In this document: piece by piece, positions 1-8,198 of the stretch
How the letters are laid out: every line of letters begins with the position of its first letter
How positions within the stretch are numbered: the stretch's first letter is position 1
Translations under genes and position numbers: made by a program
From: Frigoriflavimonas asaccharolytica
Lineage (GTDB): Bacteria; Bacteroidota; Bacteroidia; Flavobacteriales; Weeksellaceae
Assembly: GCF_013294015.1 (NCBI RefSeq)
Contig: NZ_JABSNO010000019.1
Location: 1-64,000, forward strand
DNA: 64,000 nucleotides
Direction: 5' to 3'
The notes under the pieces: model-generated
What the model saw: the letters and a program-made list of their open reading frames with translations, nothing else
What the model was told of the DNA's origin: nothing
The model's database searches: none

Positions 1-92
1 TCCGTGATAACTTTAACTTGGAATCAAAAATTCCAGAAAATATCAATATTAAAATTTTAGAAATTGAAAATCATAGTGTTTTTAAGCGCTGA
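1..92 (+). CDS. C-terminal end of an unknown protein (truncated by window)
   Basis: An open frame runs in from the left edge and stops at TGA 90-92. It encodes about 29 residues ending in NHSVFKR. I do not recognise the family, and the fragment is too short to assign. Because it is open at the window edge, it could be the true end of a longer plus-strand gene, or chance. Confidence 0.35.
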   Translation, partial: RDNFNLESKIPENINIKILEIENHSVFKR

Positions 93-230
93 CTAAATAA
101 TTTTAAACTTGATTATATGGGTAACGGAAAATTACTATGTTAGTTAAAATGTAAATCGTCAGCAAAAAGTAGACTACTTTTAGCATAAACCACTATAGTG
201 TTCTCGTAGTAATATTTAGTTTTAAATATT

Positions 231-340
231 ATGGAAATGCCTACAAAACCTACACCGGAAAATCACATCAAAGATATCCACAGAAAAACCAGAAGGATTT
301 AACAGCAGAAAAGAAAATAATAAACAGGTTTTGTACATGA
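231..340 (+). pseudogene. Remnant of an IS3-type transposase orfA start
   Basis: An ATG at 231 opens a frame reading MEMPTKPTPENHIKDIHRKTRR, which then hits a stop. The shifted frame continues with LTAEKKII before stopping at 338-340. Together these resemble the start of IS3-family OrfA proteins (KDIRRKTRR followed by a SAEEKI-like stretch). A frameshift sits near position 297, and nothing of the HTH core, OrfB or terminal repeats follows. This is a short dead fragment next to a tRNA gene. The assignment rests on recalled family sequence, not a search. Confidence 0.45.
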
Positions 341-371
341 TCCATGATGAGACATCAATGGATTTAACCAA

Positions 372-399
372 TAAAACAGGGGGTTTAGTCCCTGTTTTA
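372..399 (-). terminator. Hairpin downstream of tRNA-Ser
   Basis: A perfect 10-bp inverted repeat (TAAAACAGGG / CCCTGTTTTA) with an 8-nt loop lies 44 bp beyond the 3' end of the minus-strand tRNA-Ser. It is well placed to end that transcript, although the T-run after it on the minus strand is short. The pair of tttagtccctg copies on its right side forms a short direct repeat. Confidence 0.45.
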
Positions 400-442
400 G
401 TCCCTGGTAGTTCTTAACTGTCTGATTATTAGACTTGTTTGT

Positions 443-528
443 AGAGAGGATGGGATTCGAACCCACGATACAGTTACCCGCATACTAGCTTTCCAGGCTA
501 GCTCCTTCAACCACTCGGACACCTCTCT
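443..528 (-). tRNA. tRNA-Ser (GGA anticodon)
   Basis: Read on the minus strand, a 7-bp acceptor stem (AGAGAGG with CCTCTCT) encloses a D arm, an anticodon stem CTAGC/GCTAG with loop CTGGAAA (anticodon GGA), a long class II variable arm and a T arm with GGTTCGAATCC. The long variable arm and GGA anticodon identify serine. No CCA is encoded at the 3' end. The gene stands alone, next to an IS-like remnant and a hairpin. Confidence 0.95.
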
Positions 529-596
529 GAATGGGATTGCAAAAATAAGTTTTTTAATTGAATTCTTATGATGTTTTTTATATTTTTTTAAAAATT

Positions 597-1619
597 TTAA
601 AAATGCTCAGATATTTCACCTCTTAAATTTTTCTCAAAGTTTTCTGCAAACGTTCCTTCGTAATTGGGATTGTCCAACAAATGCATCGCTTTGGTGATGG
701 CACTTTCTGCCGTCATGTCTTTTCCAGAAATTGCCCCAACCTCTGCAAAAACATTGCTGTTATTATATTTACCAATGGAAATTCCACCAGATACACACTG
801 AGAAACTACCACAATCTCGGTTCCACTCTCTCTAAGTTTTGTAAGCGTATTTCTTGTTTTTTCAGTATTAAAAATAGTACCAGAACCGAATGCTTGCAAA
901 ATCAAAACCTTCATTTTTGGCAATTCTTTAAATAGAGATAATTGCATTCCCGGAAATATGCGCCAAAACAAAACATCTTGAGAAATATGCAAGTCTGCAC
1001 AAAAAGATTCTTCTTTATCTGCACGGAAAAGTTCGGCTCTTTCTATATTTAAATGAACTCCAGATTTTCCTAAAACGGAATAATTTGGACTTTGGTAAGC
1101 ATCAAAAAACTCCGCAGAGTATTTTAAACTTCGGTTGCCTCTCAACAATTTATATTCAAAATAAAGGGCTACTTCTTGCACCATAGCTTCGTCGTTTTCG
1201 TACAAACTAGCGTAGTACAAACTCGTTAGTAGATTTTCCTTAGCGTCTGTCCTCAAATCTCCAATCGGCAATTGCGATCCTGTGAGAATCACTGGTTTTC
1301 GCAAACCTTTTAGCATAAAACTTAATGCTGATGCAGTATAAGACATGGTATCTGTACCATGAAGAATAAGAAATCCATCATATTTTTCATAATTTTTACC
1401 GATGTAGTTGGCAATAATTTTCCATTCTTCTGGGCCCATATCCGAAGAATCCAATGGAACTTTGAAGGGATGTACAGAAACTTTGCATTCCAGCAAATTC
1501 ATCTCCGGAATTTTTTGGAAAATATTTTCAAAATTGAAAGCCTGTAAACTTCCCGTTTTGTAGTCTTTTTCCATACCGATAGTTCCGCCAGTATAGATTA
1601 GTAGTACTTTTCGTTTCAT
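597..1619 (-). CDS. ansA: L-asparaginase, type I (cytoplasmic)
   Basis: This enzyme hydrolyses L-asparagine to aspartate and ammonia. Both signature threonine regions are present: YTGGTIGM close to the N-terminus and HGTDTMSYTA about 80 residues later, followed by VILTGSQLP. There is no signal peptide, so it should be cytoplasmic, as for AnsA/type I enzymes; the length of about 340 residues fits. An in-frame ATG nine codons upstream (1646) exists, but the family N-terminus begins right at MKRKVLLIYTGG, so I place the start at 1619. The gene stands alone between tRNA-Ser and a decayed gene, and no operon is visible. Confidence 0.93.
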   Translation of the reverse strand: MKRKVLLIYTGGTIGMEKDYKTGSLQAFNFENIFQKIPEMNLLECKVSVHPFKVPLDSSDMGPEEWKIIANYIGKNYEKYDGFLILHGTDTMSYTASALSFMLKGLRKPVILTGSQLPIGDLRTDAKENLLTSLYYASLYENDEAMVQEVALYFEYKLLRGNRSLKYSAEFFDAYQSPNYSVLGKSGVHLNIERAELFRADKEESFCADLHISQDVLFWRIFPGMQLSLFKELPKMKVLILQAFGSGTIFNTEKTRNTLTKLRESGTEIVVVSQCVSGGISIGKYNNSNVFAEVGAISGKDMTAESAITKAMHLLDNPNYEGTFAENFEKNLRGEISEHF

Positions 1620-1808
1620 ATGTAAACATATATTTTTTAATGTCATATGTTATCGCTCAAACTTTATCCTAGATTGTTTGAAAATTTGTTAACAGCGATT
1701 TCATAAATCCAAAAATACGATTATTTATTTCAACTTTAGAATCCAATTCATGAAGGAATATTTTTAATTTGTTAGAAAATTTAATAAAGAAAATTTTCAC
1801 TTTTACTG

Positions 1809-2112
1809 ATGAAAATTATACTATTATTTTCACTTATTTCCTTGCAGCTTTCTCTTAAAAAAGTTTGATGCAGGAGCTTCAAGTTTTAATGATGAGAAAC
1901 TTGCAATTGCTTCTGCAGCCTCAAATATCGACAGGTTAAATATTGATAATTCGGCAACAGATCAAGTAAAAAATGAAGAGCCAAAAGATGGACTTTTCAC
2001 CAAATGTTGTTTTGATGGAAACTTAAAATCAGTATTTTTTATAAGAAGCTTATTATATTCAATTACAGAAGTGAAGCGGAACACATTTAAGCAAGTGCAA
2101 ATGGACAAATAA
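1809..2112 (+). pseudogene. Small secreted protein split by a frameshift
   Basis: An ATG at 1809 starts a typical signal sequence (MKIILLFSLISLQLS) that runs into a stop just after an A6 run at about 1855-1860. Shifting by one base at that run opens a second frame, beginning KFDAGASSFNDEKLAIA and continuing about 85 residues to TAA 2110-2112. It includes a KCCFDG segment. Joined, the product would be about 100 residues, exported and with no recognisable family. Homopolymer placement means this may be a true frameshift mutation, a phase-variable tract or a sequencing error. Confidence 0.55.
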
Positions 2113-2241
2113 AAATATGATTAAAACGATGTATTTTTTAATAATGAATCGCATTTAGAAGTTTAACGGTTTAAATTTTTTAATTTTATAAATCTTGGTA
2201 TTATTCTTGACAAGCATTCCGTAACTAAAAACCAATCTTAA

Positions 2242-3192
2242 ATGCTCAAAAAAATCTGTACTATTTCCATGCTGTTTTGCCTTTCTTTCCTATTTCTGCA
2301 ATGCGAAAAAAATGAATCGGTACAAAATACAACATCAAACAGTGCTTCTGATGTAGCTTCGAAAAAGGCTGAAGTACAACAAGAAATTGTAGAACAGAAG
2401 GTTGAACCTATTAAATATTCTGAGTTTGTTTTCCCAAAAGGTAAAAAAGATTCTGCAATGGCTGCTTTTGACGAAAAATATTCTGAAGAAGAGCAATACA
2501 CGATTTTAGCCTTAAATAGATTAGATAAAAAAAATAAATGGCGCGCAGATACTTTGATAATTCCAGAAAAATTGGATACAGATTTTTTAATTTATTCGCC
2601 TTTTCCCAAAAAAGTTGAAAATCTTTCTGCGGTTAAGAAAATGGTTTTCTTTTCTTACGCCATTCACGCTTTTGCTGTTTACGAAAACGGAATTTTAAAA
2701 AAATGGGGACCATCTAGTATGGGAAAACAAGGTACGCCAACAGAAAAAGGACTTACTTTCACCAATTGGAAAAGTGAAATGGCAACTTCTACCGTAAATT
2801 CCTCTTGGAAATTAGGCTTTAATTTTAATATTTACAATAGATTAGGAATTGGTTGGCATCAATACGATTTACCCGGCTATCACGCTTCCCATTCTTGTTT
2901 AAGATTGCTAAATGAAGATGCAAAATGGTTGTATGGCTTTGCAGATCAGTGGGTTTTGGACAATACTGGAAACAAAGTTTTGGCAAAAGGAACTCCTGTA
3001 TTGGTTTTTGGTGATGCGGAATTTAAAACAAAACCATGGCGAAATCTACTGAAAAATCCGGAAGCAAATACCTTATCTGAAGAAAAGATGTCTGAAATAG
3101 TACAACCAATTCTTACCAAAATTTTGGAAGAGCAAAAGAATTCTGAAGAAGTAAGAAGTAGGAGAGAAGCAGAAAAAAATAACGATGCTTAA
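2242..3192 (+). CDS. L,D-transpeptidase (YkuD) lipoprotein
   Basis: Predicted to form or exchange peptidoglycan cross-links, or to attach proteins to peptidoglycan, in the periplasm. The N-terminus has a lipoprotein signal (MLKKIC...FLFLQC), with the lipid-bearing Cys at about residue 21 followed by a charged linker. The YkuD active site is visible as H214-A-S-H217-S-C219-L-R-L, Cys219 being the nucleophile. Preceding blocks (MGKQGTPTEKG and WHQYDLPGYHA) fit the fold. The C-terminal 40 residues are charged. The last 4 bases overlap a convergent gene. Nothing suggests an operon. Confidence 0.88.
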   Translation: MLKKICTISMLFCLSFLFLQCEKNESVQNTTSNSASDVASKKAEVQQEIVEQKVEPIKYSEFVFPKGKKDSAMAAFDEKYSEEEQYTILALNRLDKKNKWRADTLIIPEKLDTDFLIYSPFPKKVENLSAVKKMVFFSYAIHAFAVYENGILKKWGPSSMGKQGTPTEKGLTFTNWKSEMATSTVNSSWKLGFNFNIYNRLGIGWHQYDLPGYHASHSCLRLLNEDAKWLYGFADQWVLDNTGNKVLAKGTPVLVFGDAEFKTKPWRNLLKNPEANTLSEEKMSEIVQPILTKILEEQKNSEEVRSRREAEKNNDA

Positions 3193-3725
3193 TCTTCATT
3201 TTCTACATCTAAATCTTCAAATTCTAAGGTAGATTCTATAGCAAATCTGCGGAGTTGTGCCATTTCCCTTTTGCTTTTATTTTGTCCAAATCTTGCTGCA
3301 GCGTAGGTGAAGATTATCAAAGCGAGTACAACTAATGCCACGGGTAAACACCAAGTAAAATCCTCGATTTTTATATTATTTCCTACAAACCAGAGCATCA
3401 TTAAACTACCAAAAGATAGTATTAAAAAACTATAGAGAAACATAAACATCGTCCAGATATTAGAACTAGGACCAAAAACTCCTCGCACTACCGTTTTGCC
3501 TTCATCTATTTCTGTGCGCAAAGATAAATAAGGTTTGTAGTAAAAATCTTCCTCTGTTTCTAGGTAAATTGTAGCAATTTCCCTATTCACGTTGCCGCTA
3601 AATTCCTTATTTTCAGCGATGTATTTTTTCAAACTAGATGCATATTCATCTGGAGATAATGTTGTATAAACTTTAAATCTTGGCCGGGTGCGAATTCTAT
3701 CAATACTGGATATTTCTGGTTTCAT
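3189..3725 (-). CDS. Two-helix membrane protein, unknown function
   Basis: A 178-residue protein with a soluble N-terminal half (about residues 1-85) and two adjacent hydrophobic segments, MFLYSFLILSFGSLMMLWFV and LPVALVVLALIIFTYAA, followed by a basic then acidic tail. I do not recognise the family. It starts 2 bp after the stop of the upstream aspartyl-protease/PDZ gene on the same strand, so the two are almost certainly co-transcribed. Its 3' end overlaps the convergent L,D-transpeptidase gene by 4 bp. Confidence 0.75.
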   Translation of the reverse strand: MKPEISSIDRIRTRPRFKVYTTLSPDEYASSLKKYIAENKEFSGNVNREIATIYLETEEDFYYKPYLSLRTEIDEGKTVVRGVFGPSSNIWTMFMFLYSFLILSFGSLMMLWFVGNNIKIEDFTWCLPVALVVLALIIFTYAAARFGQNKSKREMAQLRRFAIESTLEFEDLDVENED

Positions 3726-3727
3726 AG

Positions 3728-5056
3728 TTATTTTTGATAAGGGATTGGATCTTTCAATGTGATGGTGAATTCCATAGGATATCCACCTCTTAATATTTCG
3801 AATTTGAATGTTTTTCCATCTTCTTGCTTCATCATTTCATTTAACTCTGATAGAGTAGTGTAGGATGTACTTCTACCATTTATTTTTTGCAAAACATCAT
3901 CCTTTTGCAAACCAGCAAAATATGAAGATGAATTTGAACGAACCGACGAAATTGCAAAGACTGGCTTCAAAACAAATTTGTATATAAATTCTGAAGTGGT
4001 GACCAATGCTTGAGAAGATACATTGTTTTCATTACCTCCATTAGACATTTTTATATACTCTTTTTCATAGGTGACGCCAATATGTTTAAAATCTAATCCA
4101 CTTTTATTAAAAAGAAATGGCTCCTCAAAAAATCTATTTTTTTTGATATAAATTTTGCGGTTAGGATAGTCAAAAACTACATCAAGTCTGCGCATTATTT
4201 CGCTACCGATGGATCCTTTTCTTTCATTTTTCAATTCCAATTGTTGTATAGAAATCGAATCTGGAAGCGAAGTAATGGGTTGATCAAATACAAAATCTTT
4301 TAAAATAAGTTTCTCTATTCTTGTTCGTTTTCCAAATATATCTCCATTAAAACCTCTTCCCAAAAAATCGTCTATATTTGGTCTATCCACTGGAATTTTT
4401 TTTAATGCAGACGGAAATAACCACAATGCATCACTATTTCCAATATCTATCAAAAGTTTTGCGGCGTTGTTTTCATTGTTGAAATTTGCATTTGTTACCA
4501 CGTAAGGCTTGTTTCCATCAATAGAAATGGGAACTTCTGCAAATGATTTCGTTTTTCTTTTGAAATATTTTGCATCATTATAAATGGTGATTCTTTTTGT
4601 ACTATAATCAATTTGTATTTGATGTTTTTGAAAAAAATCGTATCCTATAATACCGTGAACGGGAATACCAACATGTGCAGAAAAATTAAAAAATTCATCT
4701 AATATTATGTAGACTGTATGGTGATAATCTATAAACTTCTCAGAAATTTTCATCATGTTATTGGTAGATTTCAAACCATCTACATTTAATTCACCTCCTA
4801 AACCTGTGAATTTTATTTTTTCAGCATTTGTAAAATTTATATCTGTATCGCCTTTGCTGATTAATAAAGTTTGGTTCACGCCAGTATCTACTAAAAAAGT
4901 GAGCGGAACGGAATTTAATTCTACCTCTACAAATATCAAATTATTAATTAATTGAAAAGGTATGGTGATTTTTCTATCTCCACTTGGTATCGTAAATCTG
5001 CTTTGCCCGAAGCAAAACTGACCAAAAAATACAAATATTAGAAGAAACCATTTCAT
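3728..5056 (-). CDS. Secreted retropepsin-like aspartyl protease with C-terminal PDZ domain
   Basis: The protein begins with a signal peptide (MKWFLLIFVFFGQFCFGQS). A retropepsin-like motif, FLVDTGVNQTLL, lies at about residue 54, and a second related segment, LLIDIGNSDALWLF, lies at about 200, in the two-lobe arrangement of bacterial aspartyl protease/PDZ proteins. The C-terminal 80 residues form a PDZ domain (SSYFAGLQKDDVLQKING). It probably acts in the periplasm. The second motif has D-I-G where D-[ST]-G is expected, so catalysis by that lobe is doubtful. It is followed 2 bp later by a small membrane protein gene. Confidence 0.85.
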   Translation of the reverse strand: MKWFLLIFVFFGQFCFGQSRFTIPSGDRKITIPFQLINNLIFVEVELNSVPLTFLVDTGVNQTLLISKGDTDINFTNAEKIKFTGLGGELNVDGLKSTNNMMKISEKFIDYHHTVYIILDEFFNFSAHVGIPVHGIIGYDFFQKHQIQIDYSTKRITIYNDAKYFKRKTKSFAEVPISIDGNKPYVVTNANFNNENNAAKLLIDIGNSDALWLFPSALKKIPVDRPNIDDFLGRGFNGDIFGKRTRIEKLILKDFVFDQPITSLPDSISIQQLELKNERKGSIGSEIMRRLDVVFDYPNRKIYIKKNRFFEEPFLFNKSGLDFKHIGVTYEKEYIKMSNGGNENNVSSQALVTTSEFIYKFVLKPVFAISSVRSNSSSYFAGLQKDDVLQKINGRSTSYTTLSELNEMMKQEDGKTFKFEILRGGYPMEFTITLKDPIPYQK

Positions 5057-5100
5057 CTCTTGAATTTACGATTTATTTCTGGAATTATTTCAAAATAAAA

Positions 5101-5126
5101 AATCCGTTTCAATATTGAAACGGATT
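5101..5126 (-). terminator. Terminator after ahcY
   Basis: A perfect 26-nt palindrome (AATCCGTTTC at its left, GAAACGGATT at its right) lies 22 bp beyond the ahcY stop and before the next minus-strand gene. A/T runs flank it on both sides. It should separate ahcY from the protease operon. Confidence 0.8.
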
Positions 5127-5148
5127 AATTAATTATTAAGATTTAAAT

Positions 5149-6462
5149 CTAGTATCTGTAGTATTCTGGTTTGTATGGACCTTCAACTTCAACTCCAATA
5201 TATGCAGCTTGTTTGTCTGAAAGTACTTCCAATTCTACTCCTAATTTTGCAAGGTGCAAGTAAGCTACTTTTTCATCTAAATGTTTTGGTAGCATATACA
5301 CTTCGTTTCCATAAGCTTCAGAATTTTTCCAAAGTTCTAATTGTGCTAAAGTTTGGTTGGTGAAAGAGTTACTCATCACAAAACTTGGGTGTCCTGTTGC
5401 GCAACCTAAATTTACCAATCTACCTTCTGCAAGGATGATGATATCGTTTCCATCAATGTTGTATAAATCTACTTGAGGTTTGATCTCGTCTTTTGTGTGG
5501 CCATAATTTCCGTTCAACCAAGCCATATCAATTTCATTATCAAAATGTCCGATGTTACAAACGATTGTTTTATCTTTCATTTTTTTGAAATGTTCACCTG
5601 TAATGATGTTGAAATTTCCTGTAGTGGTAATTACGATATCTGCAGTTGCAACTACGGTATCTAGTTTTTTTACTTCAAAACCGTCCATTGCAGCTTGTAG
5701 AGCACAAATTGGGTCAATTTCTGTAACAGTAACGATAGAACCAGCACCTTTGAAAGATGCAGCAGTACCTTTACCAACATCACCATATCCGCAAACTACT
5801 ACTCTTTTACCAGCAAGCATAATATCTGTAGCTCTTCTTACAGCATCTACAGCAGATTCTTTACATCCGTATTTGTTATCAAATTTAGATTTTGTTACAG
5901 AATCATTTACGTTGATTGCAGGCATTACCAAAGTTCCATTTTTCATTCTTTCGTACAATCTATGTACTCCAGTTGTAGTTTCTTCAGAAAGTCCTTTAAT
6001 TCCAGCAGTTAATTCTGGATAGTGATCAAAAACCAAATTGGTTAAATCTCCACCATCATCCAAAATCATATTTAATGGCTGTCTATCTTCACCAAAAAAT
6101 ACTGTTTGCTCTATACACCAGTTAAATTCTTCTTCCGTAAGACCTTTCCAAGCGTAAACTGGGATTCCTGCTGCTGCAATTGCTGCTGCTGCATGATCTT
6201 GTGTAGAAAAAATATTACAAGAAGACCAAGTAACATCTGCTCCAAGTGCTACCAAAGTTTCGATTAAAACTGCAGTTTGTATTGTCATGTGAAGACAACC
6301 TGCTATTCTTGCTCCTTTCAAAGGTTGAGATGCGCCATATTCTTCACGAAGAGCCATCAAACCTGGCATTTCTGCTTCGGCTAATGTAATTTCTTTTCTT
6401 CCCCAGTCTGCTAGAGAAATGTCCTTCACTTTGTAAGGAACGTATTGTGTTGTAGTTTCCAT
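5149..6462 (-). CDS. ahcY: Adenosylhomocysteinase
   Basis: Splits S-adenosylhomocysteine reversibly into homocysteine and adenosine, relieving product inhibition of methyltransferases. At 437 residues it matches the family. The N-terminal substrate domain carries [16 protein letters not shown] and the [16 protein letters not shown] block. The NAD-binding site is [10 protein letters not shown] at about residues 225-234. The C-terminus ends in PYKPEYYRY, matching the conserved family tail. It is a single-gene unit with a strong -33/-7 promoter upstream and a terminator hairpin downstream. Confidence 0.98.
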   Translation of the reverse strand: METTTQYVPYKVKDISLADWGRKEITLAEAEMPGLMALREEYGASQPLKGARIAGCLHMTIQTAVLIETLVALGADVTWSSCNIFSTQDHAAAAIAAAGIPVYAWKGLTEEEFNWCIEQTVFFGEDRQPLNMILDDGGDLTNLVFDHYPELTAGIKGLSEETTTGVHRLYERMKNGTLVMPAINVNDSVTKSKFDNKYGCKESAVDAVRRATDIMLAGKRVVVCGYGDVGKGTAASFKGAGSIVTVTEIDPICALQAAMDGFEVKKLDTVVATADIVITTTGNFNIITGEHFKKMKDKTIVCNIGHFDNEIDMAWLNGNYGHTKDEIKPQVDLYNIDGNDIIILAEGRLVNLGCATGHPSFVMSNSFTNQTLAQLELWKNSEAYGNEVYMLPKHLDEKVAYLHLAKLGVELEVLSDKQAAYIGVEVEGPYKPEYYRY

Positions 6463-6482
6463 ATATCTTTTAAATATTTATG

Positions 6483-6514
6483 CAAATTTACGAACTATAA
6501 TTTTCTTACACAAA
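6483..6514 (-). promoter_or_regulatory. ahcY promoter (-33 TTTG, -7 TAAATTTG)
   Basis: On the minus strand, TTTG (6514-6511) and TAAATTTG (6490-6483) are separated by 20 bp, a good match to the Bacteroidota sigma-A promoter (TTTG, about 19-21 bp, TAnnTTTG). The -7 box ends 20 bp before the ATG. Confidence 0.75.
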
Positions 6515-6580
6515 ATACTGGATAAAAAATAACAAGATATCTTTCTTTAATTTTAATAATGATAAGATTTAGTTCTAAAT

Positions 6581-7402
6581 TTATAAATAAAGTTTTTTCA
6601 TTTCTTTTACGTAGTCTGTGTAATGCAAAATTGCTCTCTTGTTTTCCCCAGATTCTACCAACATTACTGAAGGCAAAACTAAATTTTCATAAATATGATC
6701 TAAAATTTCTCCCTTATTATACGCATTGTTTATATTTGTGAGCATTTTTGGGGCGATAATTTCGTATTCAGAAATCAATTTTTTATAGTTGATGTCTGGA
6801 TTCATGATATTTTTTCGCAAATTTCTTAACGTCGTTAATTCATAGCAATCATCTGGAAAACCTTTATGAAATACGCATGCTGTAGTTAAAAAACATTCAA
6901 TATTATCCGGTATTTCTCTTTCTTCAACATTAAAATTAATATCGGTTTCCAAATCCTTATTATAAATTAAAGCGTTTACACCTCTATCTATGAGCAAAAC
7001 CGATTTTTCTCCAAAATTATCCTCTGCAAATTCAATATCGCCGTAGGTTTTATTTTCATTTATTTTAAGAGATAAATAGTATAAATTTTTTGAGCCGGAT
7101 TTTTTAAAATAAAAATTATTTATATCGAAGTATAAAGTCTTATTTACATTTGGTTCTTCTTTCATTACAAACATTTGTATTTGCTTTAACATTATGATAT
7201 CTCTTGTAGATTTTGTGAGTTTAATATTATCAATTGTAAATGATAAAACCCATTTTTCACCATCTACATCTTTAAAATCAACAGATTTATAATCTTCATA
7301 AACGCTATCAATTTCATGTTTTTCATTAAATGATATTAATGGAAGTAATGTTGCTGCAATTACTCCAGATGAGGCTTTTTTTAAGAATTTTTTGCGATCC
7401 AT
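6581..7402 (-). CDS. Exported protein with CFLTTAC/DDCYELTTLR box, unknown function
   Basis: A 273-residue protein with an N-terminal export-type sequence (MDRKKFLKKASSGVIAATLLP), in which two basic residues precede a hydrophobic stretch, as in Tat-like or Sec signals of exported proteins. The middle is mixed alpha/beta with no family I can name. At about residues 186-212 it holds CFLTTACVFHKGFPDDCYEL followed by TTLRNLR, a Cys/Asp-rich box that I recall at the C-terminal part of many otherwise unrelated bacterial proteins. The box has three Cys (C..C..C), which could bind metal or form disulfides. The function is unknown. The gene stands alone. Confidence 0.7.
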   Translation of the reverse strand: MDRKKFLKKASSGVIAATLLPLISFNEKHEIDSVYEDYKSVDFKDVDGEKWVLSFTIDNIKLTKSTRDIIMLKQIQMFVMKEEPNVNKTLYFDINNFYFKKSGSKNLYYLSLKINENKTYGDIEFAEDNFGEKSVLLIDRGVNALIYNKDLETDINFNVEEREIPDNIECFLTTACVFHKGFPDDCYELTTLRNLRKNIMNPDINYKKLISEYEIIAPKMLTNINNAYNKGEILDHIYENLVLPSVMLVESGENKRAILHYTDYVKEMKKLYL

Positions 7403-7535
7403 AGTGTTGATTTTTTGTAATTAGCTTAATTTACAAAAAAAATTATTTAGAAAATGATGAATATGAAGAATTCTCTCTTTTTCCAGAGTTATACAATTCT
7501 AATTTTTTGTTTATTTTTACTTTTAAAATTAATAA

Positions 7536-8198
7536 ATGCCTTTATACCAAGATTTTTCAACAGACGATGCAATTATTTTGATTTGGTCTTTTGATGAAAA
7601 TGAAGAATTTGACCATCAAAAATTAATCGAACCAGAAAACAGAGCACGAGTAGAGCGTTTTTTGCCAGAGAAATTAGCAGAGTATTTAATGATTCGAACG
7701 ATGCTGAAAAGGATTTATCCCGATCATAAAATTTTGTACAAAACCATCGGTCAACCTTATTTGCTCCCAAAAGATGCTTTTATTTCTATCACGCACTCTT
7801 TTCCACTGGCTGCATTGGCAATTTCTAAAAAAAGAATTGGTATAGATTTGGAAAAAGCGACTCCAAAAATCATCAGAATAAAGGAAAAGTTTCTACATCC
7901 TAATGAACATTTGTGGATTCCAAAAGATCATGAAGTAGATTTTTTGACAATTATTTGGGTGATAAAAGAAGCTTTGTACAAACTTCATGCTTCTAAATAT
8001 TGGTCTTTAAAAATGCATTACGAAGTAGAGAAATTTACTTTAGATAGTTTGGATGAGGTAAAATGTCGGGTTTTTGATGATGAATTTGAAGATAATTATA
8101 TCGCAAAAGTTACTACGATTGATGATGTCTACTTTGCAACTATTGAAGAAAATCACAAAATAAATTACAAAATTCCAAGAGATAAAAAGATGTTTTAA
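7536..8198 (+). CDS. 4'-phosphopantetheinyl transferase superfamily protein
   Basis: Likely transfers the phosphopantetheine arm of CoA to a carrier protein. The Sfp-type signature is visible: RIGIDLEKA (metal-binding Asp and Glu) at about residue 105, and W-V-I-K-E-A-L-Y-K at about 144-152, which carries the conserved Glu and Lys. At 220 residues it matches the Sfp/HetI group rather than the short AcpS group. No synthase genes lie nearby, so the partner carrier protein cannot be inferred. Its stop overlaps the convergent FUSC gene by 4 bp. Confidence 0.88.
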   Translation: MPLYQDFSTDDAIILIWSFDENEEFDHQKLIEPENRARVERFLPEKLAEYLMIRTMLKRIYPDHKILYKTIGQPYLLPKDAFISITHSFPLAALAISKKRIGIDLEKATPKIIRIKEKFLHPNEHLWIPKDHEVDFLTIIWVIKEALYKLHASKYWSLKMHYEVEKFTLDSLDEVKCRVFDDEFEDNYIAKVTTIDDVYFATIEENHKINYKIPRDKKMF

